This document shows, one piece after another, positions 35,961 to 45,551 of a stretch of 64,000 bases of DNA. Source of the DNA: Halovenus aranensis (lineage in GTDB: Archaea > Halobacteriota > Halobacteria > Halobacteriales > Haloarculaceae); assembly GCF_900100385.1 (NCBI RefSeq), contig NZ_FNFC01000005.1, forward strand, positions 62,001 through 126,000, written 5' to 3'. A program made the translations under genes and the position numbers. Each line of letters starts with the position of its first letter. Position 1 is the first letter of the stretch. A model generated the notes under the pieces. The model saw nothing but the letters and a program-made list of their open reading frames with translations, was not told the DNA's origin and made no database searches.

Positions 35961-37901
35961 GTGACAACCAGCGACAAGACTGCGATATCACGTCCGTGCG
36001 TGACTCGTCGGCGGTTTCTTGCGGGGTCGTGTGCGGTAGCGGCCGGTGTCTCGGCAGGCGACGCTGTCACAGCGGGCTCCGGACAGGCAGCCGACGGGCA
36101 GTCGACGGTTGGCCTGGACGATATCGAGTCGCGTGTCGCCGAACTACTCACCGACAGTCTCGACGAACACGACATTCCGGGGGCAGCGGTCGCGGTCGTC
36201 AAAGACGGCGAGGTGACGATGACAGAAGGGTACGGGGTCGCCGACCGCACGACCGACCGCCCAGCCGAAGCGACGACACCGTTTCGTATCGGCTCAATCT
36301 CCAAACCGGTCGTCTGGACCGCGATTGCGCGACTGATTCGGCGCGGAGACCTCGACCCGGCGACGCCCGTGTCGGCATACCTCGATGACGATATCGTCTC
36401 GTGGAACGAGCCGGTGACGCTCGGAAACCTTGCGACCCACACCGCGGGGTTCGAGGCGACGAACCGCGGCATGTGGTACGACGACCCCGCCGACGTCGGG
36501 TCGCTCTCCCGCCATCTCGACCCGATGCCGGCACAGGTCCGCTCGCCAGGCGAACTCGGGGCGTACTCCAACCACAGCGCTGCACTGGCCGGGCAGGTAC
36601 TCGCCGCTGTCACGGACCGACCGTTCCACGAGGCGATGTCCTCGCTGTTGTTCGCGCCAGCCGCGATGGGGGCGAGCAGCTTTCGCCAGCCGTTACCCCA
36701 GGACCTCTCGGAGGCACACGCGACCGGCCACGACGCCGCCAACGTCGACGGGAAGTTCGCTGGCCTCGGCATCGCGCCCGCCGGTGCACTGTCGACGACG
36801 GCGAACGACATGGCCCGGTTCATGCAACTCCACCTGAACGACGGGGTTGTCGACGGCGACCGCGTTCTGGCGTCCGAAACAGTCGACCTCCTCCACCGGC
36901 AGTGGTTCACCCACCACGAAGCGCTCGCTGGGATGACGCTGGGTCTTATCGAACAGAACTACGGGGGAGTCCGCGTCCTCCATCACAGCGGCGCGACCCG
37001 CACGTTCCACAGCAAGATGGTGTTGATTCCGGAGTGGGGGTTCGGCCTGTTCATCACGTTCAACAGCAACGACGCGGCCGGACCACGCGAGAAAATTCCT
37101 GAGAAAGTCCTCGAGGATGTGGTACCCGACACCGAGAGCGACAGCATGCCAGCCGATACGGGCCCCACACGGGGGAGCGAACTGGAGGGGACGTACCGCT
37201 CGCTGTCCGTCGGTGAACACGCACACGACAGTTTCCTGACCAACCTCGGGGCTGTAGCCGTTGAGGTCTCCGTCGCCGACGACGGTGCGCTGGTTCTCGA
37301 TAACGACGGAGACGAGAGCCGCTGGGTCGAACTCGAACCGCTCGTCTTCCGGAACGAAGAGACGGGCGAGCGGCTCGCGTTCGGCGAATCCGACGGCGAC
37401 ATATCCTATCTGTTCCTGGGTGGCACGCCGACGGCACTGGGTCGGCAACCGTGGTACGAGTCCGCATCGTTGCACGGTGTCGCAGCGCTCGTGGCACTGG
37501 TCGGCGTCGCCTCCGGGTGGCTTCTGTGGTCACCGTCACGAGAGGACGGGGAATCTTGGCGCGACTGGCTGGCGTCGTGTCGGTCGAACCGCTCCCGGCT
37601 GGCTAAGCTGAGTCTCTGGGTCGGTGGCAACGCGTTTGCGGTTTTTGTCCTGTCTACGTTCGTCTACCTGTTCTGGGACGTGTTCGCGTTGCTGTCGGAC
37701 CCGTCACTGGTGTACCGGCTGGCGTTCGTACTCCCGATGGTCGGCGCAGTCGCCTCGGTCGTGAGCGGCGTGCTCGGCGTCCGACTATGGCTGGAGGGGG
37801 ACTGGCGGCTCCGGACGCGACTCCACTACAGCTTCGTCGCGGCCTGCCTGCTGTTTATGAGCGCGTTCCTCGGGTACTGGAACCTGTTGCTCCCGCCCTG
37901 A
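35961..37901 (+). CDS. Tat-exported serine beta-lactamase-like hydrolase with membrane tail
   Basis: 646 residues from a GTG. A twin-arginine signal (TRRRFLAGSCAVAAG) begins near residue 15. The penicillin-binding/beta-lactamase fold shows S112-I-S-K115 (SxxK) in RIGSISKPVVW, and YSN in LGAYSNHSAALAG. A beta-rich domain follows at about 400-490, and the last 150 residues form four membrane helices. It is probably an extracellular, membrane-anchored esterase or peptidase; the substrate is unknown. Confidence 0.87.
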   Translation: MTTSDKTAISRPCVTRRRFLAGSCAVAAGVSAGDAVTAGSGQAADGQSTVGLDDIESRVAELLTDSLDEHDIPGAAVAVVKDGEVTMTEGYGVADRTTDRPAEATTPFRIGSISKPVVWTAIARLIRRGDLDPATPVSAYLDDDIVSWNEPVTLGNLATHTAGFEATNRGMWYDDPADVGSLSRHLDPMPAQVRSPGELGAYSNHSAALAGQVLAAVTDRPFHEAMSSLLFAPAAMGASSFRQPLPQDLSEAHATGHDAANVDGKFAGLGIAPAGALSTTANDMARFMQLHLNDGVVDGDRVLASETVDLLHRQWFTHHEALAGMTLGLIEQNYGGVRVLHHSGATRTFHSKMVLIPEWGFGLFITFNSNDAAGPREKIPEKVLEDVVPDTESDSMPADTGPTRGSELEGTYRSLSVGEHAHDSFLTNLGAVAVEVSVADDGALVLDNDGDESRWVELEPLVFRNEETGERLAFGESDGDISYLFLGGTPTALGRQPWYESASLHGVAALVALVGVASGWLLWSPSREDGESWRDWLASCRSNRSRLAKLSLWVGGNAFAVFVLSTFVYLFWDVFALLSDPSLVYRLAFVLPMVGAVASVVSGVLGVRLWLEGDWRLRTRLHYSFVAACLLFMSAFLGYWNLLLPP

Positions 37902-37964
37902 ACCACGACTCGAAGCACGCGCCAGTGCCACACCGTTTTTCACCGTGCTGTACGGAGTGAGAGT

Positions 37965-39488
37965 GTGCTGACCAAAGACCTCCTCCGTGTCTCCCGGCGC
38001 GGCGGCTATCACCCCCAGTTCGCCGACGAGGACCACGAGCAGGTGGCCGCCCGCGTCATCGGCTGTTATCAGGGCCACGTCGGCGAGCGCCGCGAGACCT
38101 TGCAGGAGGCGCTGTCGGATATCGAGCGCGAGAGCGAGGATTTCAAACTCGTCCGCGGGTTCGCCAAACTGCTCGACCGCGAGGCGACCTGGGAGGTGCA
38201 GTCGCCGCTGGCTCCAGAAGACGCGCGGGAGGCGGCGTTCGTCGCCGGCGAGGCCGTCGGCGTCGTGACCGAGGGCCAACGGGCCGCCGCGCTCGACCGA
38301 GCGGCCGAGCGATTAGACGCCACGCCCGAGGCCGTCGAAGCGTCGCTGTACGCCGACCTCGAATCCAGAGAGGGACTCGCGGCGGTCGACCCGCGGTGGT
38401 CCCCGGCCGAGCTCGTCGAACAGTACAATCTCTCGCTCGCTCAGACCGCGCTGTTCGACGCGACCGAGATTCGAATCCGGTCGAGTGACCCGAAAGCCGT
38501 CGTCTCGGCGCTCAAACGACTCCGCTTGCTGTACGAGATACGCCGCCTGCCCGAGAGCGAACGCCGGGCTGTCGGGGGCAACGACCGCGAAGTCGTCGTC
38601 ACCGGTCCAGACGCGCTGTTCGAAAAGACCCGCCGGTACGGCACGCGATTCGCCCGCCTGCTGAGGACCGTCGCCAAAGCCGCCGAGTGGCGACTGGAGG
38701 CAACCGTCGACGACCGTGGCACCGAGCGCGAGCTCGTTCTCACAGACGCAGACGTGACCGTGCCAGGCGTCGAGCCGGTGACCGAGGTCACCTACGACAG
38801 CGGCGTCGAGGCGGAGTTCGCCCGCCGTTTCGAGTCGCTGGAACTCGACTGGACGCTGGTTCGCGAGCCAGACGCGGTCGCGGCCGGCGAACACGTCGTC
38901 ATCCCCGACTTCGCCCTCGACTACGAGTTCGGTGACTTCCGGGTCTACTTCGAGATTATGGGTTTTTGGACCCCCGAGTACGTCGAGAAGAAGCTGGCTC
39001 GACTTGAGGCGGTCGCGGACGTCGAGTTGCTCGTCGCGGTCGACGAGAGCCTCGGCGTCGGCGAGGAAATCGAGGCCCGGGACCACCGCGCAATCCCCTA
39101 CTCGGGGAGTGTCCGCATCAAGGACGTGCGGAACGCGCTCCGGCGCTACGAGGAAGAGCTACAGGCCAACGCCGCCGAGACACTACCCGAAGAACGCCAC
39201 CCCAAGGCCGACGTGGTGACACTGGAAGCGCTCTCGGAGGAGTATGGGGTGAGCAAGCAGACGCTCGACGACGTATCCTTCCCCGACCACGAGCGCGTCG
39301 GCGGGACGCTCGTCAGAGCGGCGGTACTCGATGCCGTCGACGAAGCGGTAACGCCCGGTATGTCACTCGCGGCGGTCGAGGACGTGCTCGACGCGTACGA
39401 CCTCTCGGAGACGAGCGCGGTTCTCAGCCGTCTGGGCTACGCCGTCGAATGGGAGGGACTGAGCGGCGGCACGGTCAGAGAGCGGTAG
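37965..39488 (+). CDS. Bax1-type nuclease (DUF790)
   Basis: 507 residues. Archaeal nuclease that works with XPB helicase in DNA repair. The start MLTKDLLRVSRRGGYHPQF is typical. The nuclease core shows IPDFALDYEFGDFRVYFEI, then GFWTPEYVEKKLARL, with the acidic pair and Lys expected for a PD-(D/E)xK-like site. The start is a GTG at 37965. In many archaea this gene touches the XPB gene; here an XPB-like gene lies at 5283. Confidence 0.88.
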   Translation: MLTKDLLRVSRRGGYHPQFADEDHEQVAARVIGCYQGHVGERRETLQEALSDIERESEDFKLVRGFAKLLDREATWEVQSPLAPEDAREAAFVAGEAVGVVTEGQRAAALDRAAERLDATPEAVEASLYADLESREGLAAVDPRWSPAELVEQYNLSLAQTALFDATEIRIRSSDPKAVVSALKRLRLLYEIRRLPESERRAVGGNDREVVVTGPDALFEKTRRYGTRFARLLRTVAKAAEWRLEATVDDRGTERELVLTDADVTVPGVEPVTEVTYDSGVEAEFARRFESLELDWTLVREPDAVAAGEHVVIPDFALDYEFGDFRVYFEIMGFWTPEYVEKKLARLEAVADVELLVAVDESLGVGEEIEARDHRAIPYSGSVRIKDVRNALRRYEEELQANAAETLPEERHPKADVVTLEALSEEYGVSKQTLDDVSFPDHERVGGTLVRAAVLDAVDEAVTPGMSLAAVEDVLDAYDLSETSAVLSRLGYAVEWEGLSGGTVRER

Positions 39489-39517
39489 CTTGACCGTACT
39501 CACACGACCTCGTCGGC

Positions 39518-40024
39518 TCAAAGCTCGCGCTGGCGGCCCTTTGGAACCATCGACGCGAGCTCGCCGTAGGTGTAGAGACCGACCCCGAGTGGCTCCTGCT
39601 CGCCGGCAATCTCACGCGTGACGATGAGATACCCCCAGTCGCCGTCCCAGTCGAGTTCCTGGTCTTCGCCGGCCAAAAAGCGCCTCGCCTGGTCCTCGGT
39701 GAGTTCGAGGCAGTTCGTCGTGGCGTGTGTGCCAAAGCGCTGGACGGCTTCGAGCGTCGGCTTCCAGTGCTCTCCACGAGTTCGCAGGGCGGTCATGCCG
39801 AGCGCCTGGATTTCGACTGGCGACTCGACCTCGCCCCGGAAGGCCCAGATTTTCCCCGAGCCACGCTCCCAGAAGGAGTACGCCTCGAAGACCGGGGGTT
39901 CGATACCGAACCGCTCGGCGAACCAGTCGAGCACTTCCTGGCGGGTCGGCCGCTCCTCGACGACGCGCTCGTCCTCGGTCGCCGGGAGTCGGTCGAAGCG
40001 CTCGCCGACGTTCTCGTCGGTCAT
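39518..40024 (-). CDS. PUA-like partner of the RNA m5C methyltransferase
   Basis: 168 residues. Resembles the C-terminal RNA-binding part found fused to NOL1/NOP2 methyltransferases in other lineages (segments such as PPVFEAYSFWERGSGKIW and LGMTALRTRGEHWKPT). The ATG overlaps the stop of the methyltransferase gene (ATGA), which supports a joint function in RNA modification. The domain assignment is from pattern and context only. Confidence 0.75.
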   Translation of the reverse strand: MTDENVGERFDRLPATEDERVVEERPTRQEVLDWFAERFGIEPPVFEAYSFWERGSGKIWAFRGEVESPVEIQALGMTALRTRGEHWKPTLEAVQRFGTHATTNCLELTEDQARRFLAGEDQELDWDGDWGYLIVTREIAGEQEPLGVGLYTYGELASMVPKGRQREL

Positions 40025-40932
40025 CACTCGGTCACCTCCAGTTTCGCACAGAAGAAGCCGCCGGTGTCGTTGTGGTGCGGGTAGATGCGCTTGGCGCGAG
40101 TGAGCGACTCGTCGAACGTCTCGTCCTGCCACTCGGTGATGCCGGGAGCGGCTTCGAGCGGGCAGTCGAAGTCGACGACGCGACAGGGGTACTCCCCGAG
40201 CGCGTAGTCGAGTATCGCCTCGTTTTCCTCGGGCGCGAACGTACACGTCGAGTAGACGACGGTGCCGCCGGGGCGGGTCACCTCGATAGCGCGGCCGAGA
40301 ATCGCCCGCTGGACACCGGCAATACCGTTCACGTGTTCGAGCGTCCACTCGTCCAGCGTGTCCGGGTTTTTGCGTATCGTTCCCTCACAGGAACAGGGCA
40401 CGTCGACGAGGGCGCGGTCGTAGGGTTCTAACCCGAACGGTTTGAGCGAGTGGTTCCTGGCGTCTTCGCGGGTGACCGCGACGTTCGTCACGCCCAGCCG
40501 TTCCGTGTTCGAGCGCAGCGCCGAGAGCCGGCCGAGGTTGTTGTCAGTCGCCACCACCAGCCCGGTATCCTCCATCAGCGCGGCGAGCTGTGTCGTCTTA
40601 CTCCCCGGGGCCGCACAGGCGTCCCAGACGCGCTCGCCGGGCTGTGGGTCGAGGACGCGTGCTGGAAGTGCCGACACCTCCTCTTGGCCGTGGAGCCAGC
40701 CGTGGACGTACGGCCAGTTCGACCCTGGCTGGTCGTTGGGTAGCCGGAACAGACCGGGGTGCCAGGCCGCCTGCTCGTGGGCGAGGTCCACTTCGTCGAG
40801 CGCCTGTCGCGTACGCCCGACTGTCGTCTTGATTGTGTTCGCTCGGACGACCGACGGCAGCGGGCGGTCACAGGCCGCTCGAAATGCCTCGACATCGTCG
40901 ACGAGCGGGTCGTACCGCTCCAGTACGTTCAT
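40024..40932 (-). CDS. RsmB/NOP-family RNA (cytosine-5) methyltransferase
   Basis: 302 residues. SAM-dependent m5C methylation of rRNA or tRNA. Shows the SAM-binding WDACAAPGSKTTQLAALM, the Cys-Pro-like catalytic region DVPCSCEGTIRKNPD, and VYSTCTFAPEENEAILD with the catalytic Cys. The short N-terminus lacks an extra RNA-binding domain, which the overlapping downstream gene may provide. Which RNA is methylated is not shown. Confidence 0.92.
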   Translation of the reverse strand: MNVLERYDPLVDDVEAFRAACDRPLPSVVRANTIKTTVGRTRQALDEVDLAHEQAAWHPGLFRLPNDQPGSNWPYVHGWLHGQEEVSALPARVLDPQPGERVWDACAAPGSKTTQLAALMEDTGLVVATDNNLGRLSALRSNTERLGVTNVAVTREDARNHSLKPFGLEPYDRALVDVPCSCEGTIRKNPDTLDEWTLEHVNGIAGVQRAILGRAIEVTRPGGTVVYSTCTFAPEENEAILDYALGEYPCRVVDFDCPLEAAPGITEWQDETFDESLTRAKRIYPHHNDTGGFFCAKLEVTE

Positions 40933-41024
40933 TGGTTGCCGTTTGCCTGTCCGGTGTTTGTCGGTTTCGGAACGACACTCCCCGTCGGGAACCTTTTATT
41001 ATCGCCGGCCTGCGAGAGGATGAC

Positions 41025-42368
41025 ATGTCCGAACACGACACGGCGACACACGAGGCGGCGGTGTCAACCGACGTACACGACGACCCCGTCGGATTACTTC
41101 AGGACCTGATTCGGTTCGAGACGGTCAACCCACCGGGCGACGAGAAGGCCTGTATCGACTGGATTGGCGAGTTGCTCGACGCCTACGGCCTCGAATACGA
41201 CACCTACGCACAGGACCCAGACCGTCCGAACCTGTTCAGTACCGTCTCTGGGGGCGACGGCCCGCCGCTGTTGCTCTATGGCCACGTCGACGTCGTCCCC
41301 GTCACCGGCCAGGACTGGACACACGACCCCTTCGAGGCTGTAATCGAGGACGGTCACGTGTGGGGTCGCGGGGCGCTCGACATGAAATCGGGGGTTGCGA
41401 TGTTTCTCGCGACGTTCCTTCGACTCGCGGCCGAGGACGAACAGCCACCAGGTGACGTACATCTCTTGGTCGTCTCGGACGAGGAGGGTGGCGGCGACGA
41501 CGGACTGGGCTATCTCGTCGAGGAACACCCGGAACTGTTTACCGATATCGACCACGCAATCGGCGAGTTCGGCGGCTACGACCTCGAACTGGCCGGCGTC
41601 GAAACCTATCCGATTCAGGTCAACGAGAAACAGGTCTGCTGGCTGGAAGCGACCTTCCGGGGCAACAGTGGGCACGCCTCGTTCCCACACGAGGGGACGG
41701 CGATGGGCAAGATGTCGTCGTTCGTCGAGACCGTCGATAGCCAACGCCTGCCGGTCCATATCACGCCCGCTGCCGAACAGATGTTCGAAGCACTGGCCGA
41801 TGCCGTCCCGCCCGAGCAAGCCGAGCAGTTCGAGGCACTGCTCGACCCCGACCAGACCGACGGCGTTCTGGACGCGATGGAGACAGAGACGAAGATGTTC
41901 GACGCGTTGCTCCACAACACGGCGAATCCGACAATCGTCGACGGCGGTGACAAAGAGAACGTGGTCCCCGAGGAGGTCACCGTCTTCCTTGACTGTCGGC
42001 TCGTCCCCGGACAGAAGCCCGAGGACGTGATGGCTGAACTGCGCGCGGTGACGGGCCAAGACCCCGAGTTTGAGGTCGTCCGGTTCGACTCCGGCCCGCC
42101 GTCGGCCGACCTCGACACCTTCGAGGAACTCGGCGCGATACTCGAAGCCGAGACCGGTGGCGTCCCGATTCCGCTGTTGATGGCCGGCGCGACCGACGGC
42201 CGCCACCTCGCACAGGTCGACGTACAGAGTTACGGCTTTATTCCGATGCAACTCGACGACCTTCCCTTCCTCGAACTCGTTCACAGCGGCGACGAACGCG
42301 TCCCCGTCGACGCCGTCGAGTGGGGAACCGAACGCGTCTACGAGGCCGTCCAGAGCTACGCCCAATAA
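41025..42368 (+). CDS. M20-family metallopeptidase
   Basis: 447 residues of the ArgE/DapE/CPG2 family. Metal-binding motifs are LYGHVDVVP, then WGRGALDMKSG, and SDEEGGGDDG with the Glu pair. The lid and dimerisation domain includes FRGNSGHASFPHEGTAM. It could be a carboxypeptidase or an aminoacyl deacylase. The ATG at 41025 has an AT-rich TTTTATTAT box about 28 bases upstream, consistent with a leaderless message. Confidence 0.9.
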   Translation: MSEHDTATHEAAVSTDVHDDPVGLLQDLIRFETVNPPGDEKACIDWIGELLDAYGLEYDTYAQDPDRPNLFSTVSGGDGPPLLLYGHVDVVPVTGQDWTHDPFEAVIEDGHVWGRGALDMKSGVAMFLATFLRLAAEDEQPPGDVHLLVVSDEEGGGDDGLGYLVEEHPELFTDIDHAIGEFGGYDLELAGVETYPIQVNEKQVCWLEATFRGNSGHASFPHEGTAMGKMSSFVETVDSQRLPVHITPAAEQMFEALADAVPPEQAEQFEALLDPDQTDGVLDAMETETKMFDALLHNTANPTIVDGGDKENVVPEEVTVFLDCRLVPGQKPEDVMAELRAVTGQDPEFEVVRFDSGPPSADLDTFEELGAILEAETGGVPIPLLMAGATDGRHLAQVDVQSYGFIPMQLDDLPFLELVHSGDERVPVDAVEWGTERVYEAVQSYAQ

Positions 42369-42554
42369 CGCTGCATTCGCCCGCAGTAATTACCACTGTG
42401 TATTTTCTCATAGCTCAGATGCTTTCTGATAATGTATTTGTCCAATATCTATCATATTATCCAGGAGGAGCGCTTTCGAAACAGTTTCTGAGAGAACGGG
42501 ATACATTGGCCAGAGGGGGGCTGAAAGGGCAAATCTCGGCAGAAGTGTGTTAAC

Positions 42555-42569
42555 GGTACTCAGAGTACC
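42555..42569. promoter_or_regulatory. 15-base palindrome next to the TATA box of the UPF0058 gene
   Basis: GGTACTC-A-GAGTACC is a perfect inverted repeat placed one base before TTATAA (42571-42576). This overlaps the usual TFB-recognition position and suggests an operator. Confidence 0.5.
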
Positions 42570-42603
42570 ATTATAACCCTCCAGTCTATATGGTAAGACG
42601 ACC

Positions 42604-42840
42604 ATGAAAAAGCAGGAGCTCATTCACCTTCACGGTCTCCTTGCCCAGGTACAGAATCACTACGAAGAAAAAACAGGAGACACGGTCGACCACGACGAGT
42701 ACATTTCTCTTGGCGTACAACCAACCTCGATTCACAAGTCGAAGACCGAACACAAAGAAGCCGTCTTTGCTCTCGCACGAGACATCACCTCGGAAATGAC
42801 CACTGAGGAGACCGAGCCGGTTTCTGCTGCCGCCGACTAA
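42604..42840 (+). CDS. UPF0058-family small protein
   Basis: 78 residues. MKKQELIHLHGLLAQVQNHY is the family start, followed by the conserved SLGVQPTSIHKSKTEHKEAV. The fold is alpha-helical and the function unknown; it is conserved across haloarchaea. The ATG is about 30 bases after TTATAA, so it is probably leaderless. Confidence 0.88.
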   Translation: MKKQELIHLHGLLAQVQNHYEEKTGDTVDHDEYISLGVQPTSIHKSKTEHKEAVFALARDITSEMTTEETEPVSAAAD

Positions 42841-42946
42841 TTTCTGCCACTCCAAGTGGCGCGTCAACCACTACCCGACAGTGCCGCATCTGCCGAAGGC
42901 GGCGGCTCTCGGGAAATCGTAACCGAAGGAAAAGTGACCGGTATCG

Positions 42947-43426
42947 TTACTCGTCGATGAGTTCCTCGAACTCGGGGAGGACCTCGTCGTCAGTCTCCGG
43001 GCTCTGGACCGGTGTCTCCTCGGTGCTCTCCTCGGCGGTGTCGTCGGTGGGCTCCTCAGCAGTGTCCTCGGTCGAGTCCTCGTCGTCGTCTTCCTCGATG
43101 ACCTCGATTTCGAGTACGTCGAGTGGGATGTTCTGGAGGCGCTGGCCGATTTCCTTTCGAGCGATACGAGCGGCGTGTTCCTCTCGCTCGACGTTGAACA
43201 CGGTCATCTCCAGCTCCAGTGCAACGAGTGCTTCGTCGGCTGCGATGAACGCCGGCGGCAACTCCTCGCCGGAAGGAGCGGTCCGCTCGCCCATGTTTAT
43301 CTCGACGTAGTTGAGGTCGGGGTTCAGCATCTCGCCGGTCTTCGAGATGGCGATACGAACCGCTTCGTCGGGCGTTTCCACGTCGTATACGGGAACAGCC
43401 GCTTCGACGACAACTCTGCAGTTCAT
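42947..43426 (-). CDS. UPF0212 (DUF555) family protein
   Basis: 159 residues. CRVVVEAAVPVYDVETPDEA and ISKTGEMLNPDLNYVEI match the family. The C-terminal 45 residues are a Glu/Asp/Thr-rich repetitive tail, probably disordered. The function is unknown. A second in-frame ATG two codons upstream (43432) is an equal candidate for the start. Confidence 0.85.
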   Translation of the reverse strand: MNCRVVVEAAVPVYDVETPDEAVRIAISKTGEMLNPDLNYVEINMGERTAPSGEELPPAFIAADEALVALELEMTVFNVEREEHAARIARKEIGQRLQNIPLDVLEIEVIEEDDDEDSTEDTAEEPTDDTAEESTEETPVQSPETDDEVLPEFEELIDE

Positions 43427-43538
43427 ATCCATATTTTGACGGTCGACGAATATGAAGGTTAGCCCGAATGTCTGCTGTCTTTCATGAACCAGGTGGAACT
43501 CGAAACGGACAAGACGGTCCCAGCCTACCGTATAGACG

Positions 43539-44450
43539 ATGGAACAGGGAGCTATCGACCTGTCAGCGCTACCGAGTGGATTCGACCTCCAGTCGACACT
43601 GGAGAGCGGGCAATCGTATCTCTGGTGGCGCGAAGACGGAGAGGATTTCGGCGACACGACACAGTACGGCGGGGACGCTTGGTATCTGACGACTGCCCGT
43701 GTCGACGGTGAGCCTGTGGTCGTCCGGGTCCGCCAGCGCGACGACCGTCTCGACTGGGAGGCGACTGTCGACGCCGAATCTCTGCTGACCCGTCGGCTCC
43801 GGCTCGGCGATGACCTCGATGCTATCCGAGCAACCGCTCCCGACGACGAACTCGTCGAGCAGGCCTACGAGGCCTACTGGGGAATGCGGCTGGTCAACGA
43901 CCCGCCCTTTGGCTCGCTTATCTCGTTTATCTGCTCGGCCCAGATGCGCGTCTCCCGCATCCACGAGATGCAACAGTCTCTCCGCGAGGCCTTTGGCACG
44001 CCGGTCGAGTTCGACGACTCGACCTATCACGCCTATCCGACCCCGGAACAGCTAGCCGCCGCCAGCGAGACAGAACTTCGGGACCTCTCGCTTGGCTACC
44101 GCGCGCCCTACGTCCAGCGCTCGGCCGAGCTGGTCACCGAGGGAACGCCCATCGACGTTCGTGACCTGCCCTACGAGGAGGCGCGCGAGGCACTCACCGA
44201 GTTCGTCGGCGTCGGCGAGAAAGTCGCCGACTGTATCCTGCTGTTCTCGCTCGGTTACGACGAGGCAGTCCCCCTCGACACCTGGATTCGCGGGACAATC
44301 GAGGAGTACTACCCCGACTGTGACCGCGGGAACTACACCGAGACCTCGCGGGCAATCCGGGAGGCCCTCGGCGGCGAGTACGCCGGCTACACCCAGACGT
44401 ACCTCTTTCACTTCCTCCGGAACGGCGGCGGTGACAACCTCGGAGAGTGA
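43539..44450 (+). CDS. ogg: 8-oxoguanine DNA glycosylase/AP lyase (OGG1-type)
   Basis: 303 residues. Base-excision repair of oxidised guanine. The N-terminal OGG domain has DLQSTLESGQSYLWWR, and the helix-hairpin-helix-GPD core shows FVGVGEKVADCILLFSLGY (catalytic Lys) and PLDTW (catalytic Asp). SLISFICSAQMRVSRI is the conserved helix. The ATG at 43539 fits the domain start. An acylphosphatase gene follows closely. Confidence 0.92.
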   Translation: MEQGAIDLSALPSGFDLQSTLESGQSYLWWREDGEDFGDTTQYGGDAWYLTTARVDGEPVVVRVRQRDDRLDWEATVDAESLLTRRLRLGDDLDAIRATAPDDELVEQAYEAYWGMRLVNDPPFGSLISFICSAQMRVSRIHEMQQSLREAFGTPVEFDDSTYHAYPTPEQLAAASETELRDLSLGYRAPYVQRSAELVTEGTPIDVRDLPYEEAREALTEFVGVGEKVADCILLFSLGYDEAVPLDTWIRGTIEEYYPDCDRGNYTETSRAIREALGGEYAGYTQTYLFHFLRNGGGDNLGE

Positions 44451-44486
44451 GGTATCGTTTTGAGGGCCCCCCTCGAAGTGACGCGC

Positions 44487-44765
44487 ATGAGCGACCGGAC
44501 GCGAGCACACGTCTACGTCTCGGGCAAGGTACAGGGCGTCTACTTTCGGGCGACGACACGGGACACCGCGCGCGAACGCGGCGTCGACGGCTGGGTTCGG
44601 AATCTCGACGACGGCCGCGTCGAGGCGGTCTTCGAGGGGTCACAGGAGCCAGTCGAGGCGATGGTCGAGTTCTGTCACGAGGGGAGTTCGGCGGCCCGCG
44701 TCGACGACGTGGAGGTCACCTACGAGGAGCCACAGGGCGATGACGGTTTCGAGGTTCGGTGGTAG
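44487..44765 (+). CDS. Acylphosphatase
   Basis: 92 residues. Hydrolyses acyl phosphates. The motif VSGKVQGVYFRATTRDTA holds the catalytic Arg, and WVRNLDDGRVEAVFEG holds the catalytic Asn. The start at 44487 (MSDRTRAHV) is preferred to an upstream TTG. Confidence 0.94.
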   Translation: MSDRTRAHVYVSGKVQGVYFRATTRDTARERGVDGWVRNLDDGRVEAVFEGSQEPVEAMVEFCHEGSSAARVDDVEVTYEEPQGDDGFEVRW

Positions 44766-44891
44766 TTATCGCTGCTGGAGAGAACGGAGCTACTGTATGC
44801 AGAACAGCAAGAAAGCCCGCCAGCGCATTCACCAGTTACATCCATTCCTAGCGGCGACACGCTTTTTCTGCCGGCGCTCGCAGAGTCGGGC

Positions 44892-45536
44892 ATGGTAGAG
44901 GACCCTGCGCCGTCGGACGAACCGCGGGCCGACGAGGAGACACAGCCGGCAGCCGACACCGACGGACAGACTGGGGACGGGGGCAGTGACACCGCCGTCT
45001 CGGACGTGCCGGCGGACGTACAGAAATACGAGAAGTTCCAGAAAATCGACGGCAGCACCTACGACCGCGCAAACGAGTTCCTGCGCGAGCGGACGTACAT
45101 CACGGCCCGCGAGTGGGCTATCGCCCGGCTGTGTGCCGACTTCCGGACCGAGACGGGCGTCGAAATGACGAAAATCGGCGAGAATCTTCCCCATCTCGTT
45201 CCCTTTATGACAGATACCTACTCTCCACAGGCGGTCAACCAGGCCCGTAGCTCCTTCGAGGAGAAAGTTCGTATGGCCGGCGCGACGTTCCTCTATGGCG
45301 CGATGTCGGACTTTTTCACCGCCGAAGAACTCGACGATGTGATGTACGAGGCGACCGAGGTGGCGAAGTTCCTGCTCGAAGTCGAGGGCGTCGACCTCTC
45401 GGTCGAAGAAGAGCTAGAGGCTGAAGACCGCATCTCCGAGGTGATGCGCGACGTTCGAGAGCACAGCGTCGAGTTACGCCACGACGAGGTTACCTGTCCG
45501 GAGTGTGGCCACGAGTTCGACGCCAGCGACGAGTGA
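44892..45536 (+). CDS. DUF5806-like protein with zinc-ribbon tail
   Basis: 214 residues. The first 40 are disordered and acidic. The helical core has YEKFQKIDGSTYDRANEFLR and YITAREWAIARLCADFR, a conserved haloarchaeal arrangement of unknown function. The C-terminus ends with TCPECGHEF, half of a zinc ribbon that may pair in a dimer. It is convergent with the NifU gene. Confidence 0.78.
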   Translation: MVEDPAPSDEPRADEETQPAADTDGQTGDGGSDTAVSDVPADVQKYEKFQKIDGSTYDRANEFLRERTYITAREWAIARLCADFRTETGVEMTKIGENLPHLVPFMTDTYSPQAVNQARSSFEEKVRMAGATFLYGAMSDFFTAEELDDVMYEATEVAKFLLEVEGVDLSVEEELEAEDRISEVMRDVREHSVELRHDEVTCPECGHEFDASDE

Positions 45537-45551
45537 CTGGATGGCGATCTC

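Noticed and set aside
41094-42365. 423-codon frame opposite the M20 peptidase
   Set aside because: Antisense shadow; no motif.
42408-42623. 71-codon frame between the peptidase and UPF0058
   Set aside because: It overlaps the UPF0058 promoter and start on the other strand and has no recognisable features.
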